Assembly: GCA_002311655.1 (NCBI GenBank)
Contig: DBYZ01000008.1
Span: forward strand, 62,001 to 126,000
Direction: 5' to 3'
Origin: Bacteroidales bacterium UBA1173
Lineage (GTDB): Bacteria > Bacteroidota > Bacteroidia > Bacteroidales > F082
Length of the DNA: 64,000 nucleotides
In this document: positions 57,782 through 64,000 of the stretch, piece by piece
Position numbering within the stretch: the stretch's first letter is position 1
Layout: each line of letters starts with the position of its first letter
Made by a program: the position numbers and the translations under genes
The notes under the pieces: model-generated
Told to the model about the DNA's origin: nothing
What the model saw: only the letters and a program-made list of their open reading frames with translations
The model's database searches: none

Positions 57782-58756
57782 ATGGCCTCATTATTACCAT
57801 TATTCCTTTTGATAATCGGCTTCGTGGCGTTGATTTTTGGTGCCAACTGGCTGGTGAATGGCGCTACTTCCATTGGAGTGAAGGCGAAGCTGTCGCCGCT
57901 CATCATCGGGTTGACGATTGTGGCGTTCGGGACGTCGCTGCCGGAGATGATTGTGAACGTGTTTTCGTGCATCAAAGGGAGTCCAGGACTGGCTATCGGT
58001 AATATCATCGGGAGCAACACCATGAACATTCTTCTCATCTTGGGTGTCTCAGCGATGATATTTCCTATTGATGTGAGCAGGATTTCCATAAGAAGGGATA
58101 TTCCTGCTGGTTTCGTGGCAACGTTTGCGATAACATTAATGGCGAATGACTTCTTTAGAGGCACCTCGGGGACGATAAACTGGGTGGAAGGTTTGGTGCT
58201 GCTGGCGATGGGAGGCGGGTATCTTGCTCTAACTTTCAAAATAGAGACAATAGAGGCTCTAGAGACACTAGAGGCACTAGAGCATGATGAGAAGCAAGAA
58301 GAAATGCCTTGGGGAAAGACGTTATTTGAATTGATTATAGGCATTATCGGGCTTTACATCGGGGGCGAGCTGGTTTCAAAAAATGCCAGCATTCTGGCAA
58401 TGAATTGGGGCATGAGCGAGAGCACAGTGGGCCTCACCGTCGTTGCGACAGCCACTTCCCTACCCGAGCTGATAACATCTATTGTTGCGGCATTAAAAAA
58501 GAACTCCAGCATCGCCATTGGTAACGTGCTGGGGTCCAATATCTTAAATATCTTCATGGTGCTCGGCGTGAGCTCATTGATAACGCCCTTGCCGTTCGAC
58601 ACCCGCATGAATCATCAGCTGATGATACTTTTCTGCGCCAACGCTGTGATGTTTGCCGCCGTATTCACCGGAAAAGGCCGCAAGATCTCGCGTTTTGAGG
58701 GTGCAATACTGACGCTTGGTTACGTCGGATTTATGTTATTTAGCCTCTACAACTAA
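57782..58756 (+). CDS. Calcium/sodium antiporter (YrbG-type, CaCA superfamily)
   Basis: 324 residues with about ten membrane helices in two inverted halves. The alpha-repeats are IVAFGTSLPEMIVN with GNIIGSNTMN, and VVATATSLPELITS with GNVLGSNILN; these hold the ion-binding acidic and polar residues. The loop between the halves (about residues 155-180) is acidic and encoded by a short run of CTAGAG-type units. It exchanges Na+ for Ca2+ across the inner membrane. It starts 4 bases after higA and its end overlaps the convergent DUF389 gene by 21 bases, so it appears to be expressed from the higBA promoter. Confidence 0.94.
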   Translation: MASLLPLFLLIIGFVALIFGANWLVNGATSIGVKAKLSPLIIGLTIVAFGTSLPEMIVNVFSCIKGSPGLAIGNIIGSNTMNILLILGVSAMIFPIDVSRISIRRDIPAGFVATFAITLMANDFFRGTSGTINWVEGLVLLAMGGGYLALTFKIETIEALETLEALEHDEKQEEMPWGKTLFELIIGIIGLYIGGELVSKNASILAMNWGMSESTVGLTVVATATSLPELITSIVAALKKNSSIAIGNVLGSNILNIFMVLGVSSLITPLPFDTRMNHQLMILFCANAVMFAAVFTGKGRKISRFEGAILTLGYVGFMLFSLYN

Positions 58757-60079
58757 CACATTTTCATTATTCAGGCGGACCTTCAACCAGCGTTCAATCT
58801 GGTGACGAAGATTGGCATGCAACTTCTCGTCGCAGGTGACAAACACGATAACACGGTCTGCGAGCGAGTCGTTCTCTGAATATACTGCAGAGCCACGGGT
58901 GATGCTCACATCTGTGATATGCGGATACTGCGCGAACAACTCGTGTGCGACCGAACTTACCGGCAGCTGGTTCTTATTGAAAGCATCCAGACGCGCGTTC
59001 AGCTTCATGATACTGTCGTTCAACATCTTAATCTGTCTGTCAGTATGTTCGTAGATACCCTTCAAAATCTCCGTTTCGTCAATGTTTTCACGCACAATAG
59101 TCGCATCTTCATGGATAACAATCTGATTTCTCATGATTCCGAAGTTCTCAGCATCGTTGTAAAGCATCTCCTTTGCCTCATCGGTGAGCATCTCGCCGGC
59201 GACAAACAACTCGAGAGTGGAAAGTTTTCTTGAATAATTCGTCTTATGGTCATAAACGAAGCTGCGACCCATGTTCTTGTTTTTCTTCACAAGTTCCGCT
59301 GCGTGAATCTTGAAATTATTCTCTTTCACCACGTGGAAAGCCGTCCAGATACTCGGAAGGATGATGATAGTGAGGATGATTGCATACAAGCTCTTCGAAA
59401 GGCCTTTACGCTTGCCACCGACTGTATCGGCTGATACTGCAGGGAATTTAAAGAGTTTTACAGCAAAGAAAGTGGCGAGAGCGATAAAGATGGTGTTGAT
59501 GAGGAAGAGATACAATGCGCCGAACATAAACGTAGGGTTCAGCCTTGAGATTCCGTAGCCCACAGTGCAGAGTGGCGGCATGAGAGCCGTAGCGATGGCG
59601 ACACCTGAAATCACAGTGCCTTTCTCCTTGCGTGAGGTCTCGAGAATGCCGGCGAAACCACCAAACAACGCTATCAAAACATCATAAATCGTCGGCTGGG
59701 TACGTGCCAGAAGCTCCGATGGGTTCTCAAGTGTCAAAGGACTCAAGAGGAAGAATAGCGATGATGCCAAAATACTGATAATCACCATGACAGCAAAGTT
59801 CTTCAACGAGTCTTTCAGCAAATCGCCGTCTTCGGTGCCGAGTCCGAGGCCTAACCCCAAGATAGGACCCATGACAGGTGAAATCAACATGGCGCCGATG
59901 ATGACCGGGATTGAGTTGACGTTCAAGCCCACAGACGCAATAACGATTGCGCAAGCCAAAATGATGACATTCGGACCTTTAAACGCAATATTCTTCCTGA
60001 TAGAGCTGTCTGCCGTATGGTAGTCGACGTGCTCTCGGATGTTGATTATCTCGACAATTTTTCTGATGTATCTGTTCAT
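58736..60079 (-). CDS. DUF389 / TIGR00341-type membrane protein
   Basis: 447 residues. About six membrane helices lie between residues 35 and 240 (ANIVIASVGLN-like, AMLISPVMGPILGLGLGLG, ATALMPPLCTVGYG). A cytoplasmic or periplasmic C-terminal half follows, with a coiled-coil segment (DRQIKMLNDSIMKLNARLDAF) and a final alpha-beta domain. The two Gly/Pro-rich motifs are the DUF389 signature. Function is unknown; a transporter is possible. It starts 2 bases after the DUF2147 gene ends, and its tail overlaps the convergent antiporter gene by 21 bases. Confidence 0.85.
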   Translation of the reverse strand: MNRYIRKIVEIINIREHVDYHTADSSIRKNIAFKGPNVIILACAIVIASVGLNVNSIPVIIGAMLISPVMGPILGLGLGLGTEDGDLLKDSLKNFAVMVIISILASSLFFLLSPLTLENPSELLARTQPTIYDVLIALFGGFAGILETSRKEKGTVISGVAIATALMPPLCTVGYGISRLNPTFMFGALYLFLINTIFIALATFFAVKLFKFPAVSADTVGGKRKGLSKSLYAIILTIIILPSIWTAFHVVKENNFKIHAAELVKKNKNMGRSFVYDHKTNYSRKLSTLELFVAGEMLTDEAKEMLYNDAENFGIMRNQIVIHEDATIVRENIDETEILKGIYEHTDRQIKMLNDSIMKLNARLDAFNKNQLPVSSVAHELFAQYPHITDVSITRGSAVYSENDSLADRVIVFVTCDEKLHANLRHQIERWLKVRLNNENVLVVEAK

Positions 60080-60081
60080 AA

Positions 60082-60489
60082 CTATTTAAACCAAGTTTGT
60101 GACCTGCCGACCCAACCGCGCCTATCGAGCGAGCCTCTCACCGTAAGCGTGTTGTTGTCAGCGTTATATGAAATTTTTCCGTAGTATTCCTTGTCTTCAT
60201 GCGGTTCGTAAAGCTTGCCTCCGACGAGCATGCCATCTTCAAGTTTGAAATCCTTAACCACAATCATACCAATGAATTTCTCATCGAAAAGCTCTTTGCC
60301 ATTTTCGAAAACGCGTGTAGTCTTGGCATAATAAAGACCGTTGTCTGGATTTTGATAAAACACGACATAGCCTGTCGTTTCGCCCGTCTTATCGTCGACA
60401 GTGCGCCATTCGCCCAAGATTTTATCGATTTGAGCATTGGAAATCAATGCGATAGCAAAAAACAAATACGTAAAAAACAACTTCTTCAT
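60082..60489 (-). CDS. DUF2147 family exported protein
   Basis: 135 residues from the ATG at 60489 (MKKLFFTYLFFAIALISNAQ signal peptide); a longer start at 60531 would overlap purN and add 14 residues that ruin the signal. ILGEWRTVDDKTGETTGYVVFY and GKISYNADNNTLTVRGSLD are DUF2147 signatures, a lipocalin-like beta barrel. The end (RRGWVGRSQTWFK) carries the conserved Trp. Periplasmic, function unknown. It lies between purN (19-base gap) and DUF389 (2-base gap). Confidence 0.87.
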   Translation of the reverse strand: MKKLFFTYLFFAIALISNAQIDKILGEWRTVDDKTGETTGYVVFYQNPDNGLYYAKTTRVFENGKELFDEKFIGMIVVKDFKLEDGMLVGGKLYEPHEDKEYYGKISYNADNNTLTVRGSLDRRGWVGRSQTWFK

Positions 60490-60508
60490 AAAACTCTTTT
60501 TAATTACA

Positions 60509-61072
60509 TTACACAAATAACAAATTTTCAATAACCACAGGGAAGTTCATCTTTTCCAGGACATGAATCTTCGCCGCCACATCGTCGGGAGTGTCGTTTC
60601 TCGAAAGAGCCACCTTAGCCTGGAATATGATATTTCCGCTGTCGTAACGCTCATTCACGTAGTGGATCGTGATTCCCGACTCCTTTTCGTGAGCCGCCAC
60701 CACCGCCTCATGCACATGATGACCGTAGAACCCTTTTCCACCGTATTTCGGCAACAAAGCCGGATGTATGTTGATGATTTTGTTAGGGAAAGCGTCGATC
60801 AGATGCTGCGGAACGAGCCACAGAAAGCCTGCCAAAACGATTAAATCGACATGCAACGATTTCAGTTCTTCAGAGAAGCTTCTATCGTTAAACGTTTGAC
60901 GGTCAATCAGTTTCAACGGGATGCCGAGATTCTTCGCACGCTGGTTGGCGTAAGCGTCTTTGTTGTTGCTCACCACGCAGGCTATCTCCACTTCAGGATT
61001 CGGCGCAAAATATTCGGCTATTTGCTGAAGGTTGGTCCCGCCACCCGATACAAAAATCGCTAACCTCTTCAT
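60509..61072 (-). CDS. purN: Phosphoribosylglycinamide formyltransferase
   Basis: 187 residues from the ATG at 61072, two bases after the ftsZ stop; a TTG at 61078 overlapping that stop is the alternative. The enzyme formylates GAR in purine synthesis. VSGGGTNLQQI holds the phosphate loop, INIHPALLPKYGGKGFYG has the catalytic Asn-His-Pro region, and GITIHYVNERYDSGNIIFQ supplies the Asp. Its place downstream of ftsAZ means division and purine synthesis share a transcript. Confidence 0.95.
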   Translation of the reverse strand: MKRLAIFVSGGGTNLQQIAEYFAPNPEVEIACVVSNNKDAYANQRAKNLGIPLKLIDRQTFNDRSFSEELKSLHVDLIVLAGFLWLVPQHLIDAFPNKIINIHPALLPKYGGKGFYGHHVHEAVVAAHEKESGITIHYVNERYDSGNIIFQAKVALSRNDTPDDVAAKIHVLEKMNFPVVIENLLFV

Positions 61073-61074
61073 AA

Positions 61075-62736
61075 TCAATCTACATTATCATGAAGGAATG
61101 AGTTATCCTCGCGCAATCCCGACTCTTTGTTCACTGAATAATGTGACAGTTCCTTGTCGTTGTCAGCGAGGTTCATACCCATGCGGGCGTATGCCGGAAT
61201 GTTCTCGTAGTTCTCGATGTTCGACTGGCTCTTGAAATCGGTGTTGAACGACATGAAACGCTGACGGCGCAACATCTCTTTCTGGTCGAGCTGCTTTGTC
61301 GGAGCAGGTTTTGTCTGAACAGGCTGAGTCTGCACCATATTCTTGAATCCAGGGACATCAACATCGTCGTCGTCAGAGGTGAACGGGTTGTCGAACTTCT
61401 TAAAGCTTGATGTTGTCGAATCTCTGTCGTATGACGGTTCCGGAGCCACTCTTCTCACCGAGATGCCGCTGTCGCCATCATTACGGAAATCGTCGTTGTC
61501 CTCTTCCTTATTCTTGGCATCGTCTGATTTGTCGTCATCATCATAAAGCTCATAACGCTTGATGGTTGGTGTCGGCTCCTCTTTTTCCTGGATGTCTTTA
61601 TGTGCCTCCTGAGGTTCCTCGTGCTTGATAATCACGCGGATCTCATCTTCGGCAGGAGTTTCTTCAACAATCTCCTCGATGACAGGCTGGATTGGTGTTC
61701 TCGCAACCTCTTTCTCAGGATCTTTAATCTTATTGTCAGCAAAAGTATGAACCTTCGGCTCTTCTCTTTGTACCTCAGTGTTGCCGAAACCGGTAGCAAT
61801 GAGTGTCACGCGGAGACCGTTTTCAAGGGTCATATCCTCGCCGTTGCCCCAGATGACTTCAGCGACCTTACCAGTGGCATCCTGAACATATTCGTTGATT
61901 TCGGTGACCTCGTCGAGTGACACCTCTTCTGTTCCAGAAGTGATGTAGACGAGGATGTTCTTTGCTCCCGTGATGTCCGAGTCGTCAAGCAGTGGTGAGT
62001 GCACGGCTTCTTCAACGGCGCGCAAGGCTCTGTCTTCGCCTGTTGCGTAGCCTGAGCCCATGATTGCCTTACCGCTGTCGCGCATCACGTTGTTGACATC
62101 TTCGAAGTCGACATTGACGTAACCTGTCACAGTGATGATCTCCGCAATACCTTTGGCGGCAATCTTCAACACGTCGTCGGCTTTTTTGAAAGCCTCTGTA
62201 AGCTTCATGTTACCGTATTCCTCACGGAGTTTGTCGTTGCTTATCACGAGAAGTGCGTCGACATTTTTACGCAGCTCGGCGATACCTTCCGCTGCCTGTT
62301 GCTGACGGCGTTTGCCCTCAAAGCTGAACGGAAGTGTGACGATGCCGACTGTAAGGATTCCAAGCTCGCGTGCTATCCTTGCCACGACAGGTGCGGCTCC
62401 TGTGCCTGTACCGCCACCCATACCGGCTGTGATAAACAGCATCTTGGTATCGTCTTTGAGCACCTCACGTATCTTATCTTCCGTCTGTTCCGCGGCCTGG
62501 CGTCCTACAGCAGGGATGTTACCCGCGCCGAGAGCGTGGTCGCCGATATGTAGTTTATTCTCGACAGGACTTTTTTGCAAAGCCTGGTCATCGGTGTTGC
62601 AGAGAATGAAATCAACACCTGTAATACCTTCTGAAAACATGTGAGTAACAGCGTTGCTACCGCCTCCGCCGACTCCCATCACCTTGATAATGTTAGGCTT
62701 TTCCTCTGGTGCGTCAAATCTTACTAAGTCTGCCAT
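61075..62736 (-). CDS. ftsZ: Cell division protein FtsZ
   Basis: 553 residues, much longer than the ~380 of E. coli FtsZ because of a long acidic linker (about 345-480). The GTPase core has GVGGGGSNAV (about 21-30), the tubulin signature GGGTGTGAAPVVA (about 107-119) and NVDFEDVNNVM. Near the end IPAYARMG resembles the C-terminal peptide, followed by the Bacteroidota tail NSFLHDNVD. It polymerises at midcell to guide division. It starts 12 bases after the ftsA stop. Confidence 0.98.
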   Translation of the reverse strand: MADLVRFDAPEEKPNIIKVMGVGGGGSNAVTHMFSEGITGVDFILCNTDDQALQKSPVENKLHIGDHALGAGNIPAVGRQAAEQTEDKIREVLKDDTKMLFITAGMGGGTGTGAAPVVARIARELGILTVGIVTLPFSFEGKRRQQQAAEGIAELRKNVDALLVISNDKLREEYGNMKLTEAFKKADDVLKIAAKGIAEIITVTGYVNVDFEDVNNVMRDSGKAIMGSGYATGEDRALRAVEEAVHSPLLDDSDITGAKNILVYITSGTEEVSLDEVTEINEYVQDATGKVAEVIWGNGEDMTLENGLRVTLIATGFGNTEVQREEPKVHTFADNKIKDPEKEVARTPIQPVIEEIVEETPAEDEIRVIIKHEEPQEAHKDIQEKEEPTPTIKRYELYDDDDKSDDAKNKEEDNDDFRNDGDSGISVRRVAPEPSYDRDSTTSSFKKFDNPFTSDDDDVDVPGFKNMVQTQPVQTKPAPTKQLDQKEMLRRQRFMSFNTDFKSQSNIENYENIPAYARMGMNLADNDKELSHYSVNKESGLREDNSFLHDNVD

Positions 62737-62748
62737 ACGTCAAATTAT

Positions 62749-64000
62749 TTAGTTGTCAAGTTTTTCATTATCTATTTCATCGTCTTTAAGGAACTTGCTC
62801 GCGAAGGTCGTGATGATTTTCTGACCCCAACGGCCGAAGAGTCCGCCTTCTGAGTTATGAGTCTCAGGCGCATCCACCTCGATGAGGATGTCCTCGACTT
62901 TTTTGGAGTCGTTGCTCGAAATCACAGTGCCATTGTGACGCAAGGCGTGTTCATAACGTGCGATACCTTCTATGACCAGACCGACACCTGTTGAATACAT
63001 CGGGCTTGCGAGGTCCTCTGATGTGTCGTTGGCGAGATACTCGTTCGGATAGCCGATACGGACATCGAGACCTGTCTTGAATGCCGCCAGCTGCTGGATA
63101 TGTTTCATCATGGCGCCACCACCTGTGAGGACGATGCCTGCGATGAGTTTATGCTCGCTGTTGACCTTCTGGATCTCGTTGTTCACGATGTCGAAAATCT
63201 CGCTGAGACGAGCCTGGATGATCGATGCCAAGGTCTTAAATGAGATCTCTTTCGGCTCACGTCCGCGGATGCCTGGAATCGACACCACCTCGTCGTCACG
63301 GTTCTCGCTGGCGACAGCCGAGCCGAACTTCACCTTGATTTCCTCAGCGTGTTTCTTGATGATAGAGCAACCCTGACGGATGTCTTCAGTGATGACGTTG
63401 CCGCCGAATGGGATGACAGCTGTGTGGTAGATGATGTTATCGTAGAAGATAGCGATATCTGTTGTGCCACCGCCCATATCCACGAGCGCCACGCCAGCCT
63501 CTTTTTCGTCTTCGCCAAGCACTGCCTCTGCTGACGCGATAGGCTCAAGAATCATGTGTTCCATCTCGAGACCCGCCTGATGGATACAGGTCACGATGTT
63601 ACGTGCCGCCGCCACCTGTCCGATGATGACGTGGAAGTTAGCCTCGAGCTTGCTGCCGAGCATGCCTTTAGGATGACGGATTCCCATCTCGTCGTCGACG
63701 ATATATTCCTGCGGGATAACGTCGATGATTTCCTCGCCCGGTGTCATGCCGAGTTTGAAAACATCCTGACGCAGTCTCTCGATTTCTTCCTCCGTAATCT
63801 CAACATCAGGGTTGTCGCGCATCAGCACTCCACGATGCTGCAAACTCTTGATATGATGACCGGCAATGCCGACGTTCACCGTCTTGATGTCGACATTCGA
63901 CTGCTCTGAAGCCATGTCAACAGCTCTGCGGATTGCGTTAACGGTCTCCTCAATATTGAAGACCATACCTCTTTTCACACCCGTCGACTCGGTCTTGCCA
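62749..64000 (-). CDS. ftsA: Cell division protein FtsA, 5' end outside window (partial)
   Basis: The frame is open to the last base: the codons beyond 63978 read GKTESTGVKRG, the expected family sequence, so the true start lies outside and about 50 residues are missing. An SHS2-like 1C region (about residues 10-90 of the visible part), the actin-type phosphate loop ALVDMGGGTTDIAIF and a further ATP-binding IVLTGGGAMM are present. The C-terminal amphipathic helix is seen near GRWGQKIITTFASKFLKDD. FtsA anchors FtsZ to the membrane. Confidence 0.96.
   Translation of the reverse strand, partial: GKTESTGVKRGMVFNIEETVNAIRRAVDMASEQSNVDIKTVNVGIAGHHIKSLQHRGVLMRDNPDVEITEEEIERLRQDVFKLGMTPGEEIIDVIPQEYIVDDEMGIRHPKGMLGSKLEANFHVIIGQVAAARNIVTCIHQAGLEMEHMILEPIASAEAVLGEDEKEAGVALVDMGGGTTDIAIFYDNIIYHTAVIPFGGNVITEDIRQGCSIIKKHAEEIKVKFGSAVASENRDDEVVSIPGIRGREPKEISFKTLASIIQARLSEIFDIVNNEIQKVNSEHKLIAGIVLTGGGAMMKHIQQLAAFKTGLDVRIGYPNEYLANDTSEDLASPMYSTGVGLVIEGIARYEHALRHNGTVISSNDSKKVEDILIEVDAPETHNSEGGLFGRWGQKIITTFASKFLKDDEIDNEKLDN

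Overview
The window looks like a piece of a Bacteroidota chromosome, most likely order Bacteroidales. Three things in the sequence point there: at least 20 promoters of the TAnnTTTG (-7) type, usually followed by C, instead of sigma70 -10 boxes; five large exported proteins ending in a type A C-terminal domain of the type IX secretion system (T9SS); and families common in that phylum (DUF3332, NodT-like efflux lipoproteins, SDR-type threonine dehydrogenase next to kbl, FtsZ ending in a NSFLHDNVD-like tail). No rRNA, tRNA, CRISPR array, transposase or phage gene was seen, and no gene-free stretch exceeds about 260 bases.

Layout. 1-2.8 kb: two exported T9SS proteins (a truncated one and a CotH/lamin-tail protein). 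2.9-11 kb: DUF3332 lipoprotein, then on the minus strand a transglutaminase-like lipoprotein, an ATP-grasp enzyme, purA and a long RelA/SpoT homologue. 11-12 kb: a YhcG-family gene that has lost its nuclease core. 12-25.8 kb: two tandem paralogous cassettes, each a giant fibronectin-III/jelly-roll T9SS protein (2383 and 1889 aa) followed by a 94-95 aa exported protein with a PAPLGSG-hydrophobic-RKR tail. 25.8-36.5 kb: gap, lepA, beta-mannosidase, cutC, mutS2 and an unrecognised repeat protein. 36.5-40.4 kb: M28 peptidase, a Cys-rich leucine-rich-repeat lipoprotein and a DUF4160/DUF2442 pair. 40.5-42 kb: metK with a candidate SAM-II-type riboswitch. 42-48.5 kb: tripartite RND efflux operon and an ABC ATPase. 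48.7-51.4 kb: rplM-rpsI-rpsB-tsf. 51.4-56.5 kb: a four-helix-bundle (S23) gene, cysS, a TonB-like protein and the threonine-to-glycine pair kbl-tdh. 56.6-58.8 kb: DUF4190, higBA and a Na/Ca antiporter. 58.7-64 kb: minus-strand ftsA-ftsZ-purN-DUF2147-DUF389.

A cross-cutting theme is a load of small palindromic repeats. A family bounded by GTCATTTCGA/TCGAAATGAC has four full copies, two of them inside coding sequence (beta-mannosidase and mutS2), where they stay in frame and encode a shared peptide core. Other hairpins, built from short tandem units (TAGCCATTAG, TTTGAAG, TCTGCG), sit next to stop codons. The most interesting candidates for follow-up are the duplicated giant-protein/small-anchor cassette, the in-frame palindromic insertions, the metK riboswitch, and enzymes with altered key residues (GAPDH, Rel, YhcG).
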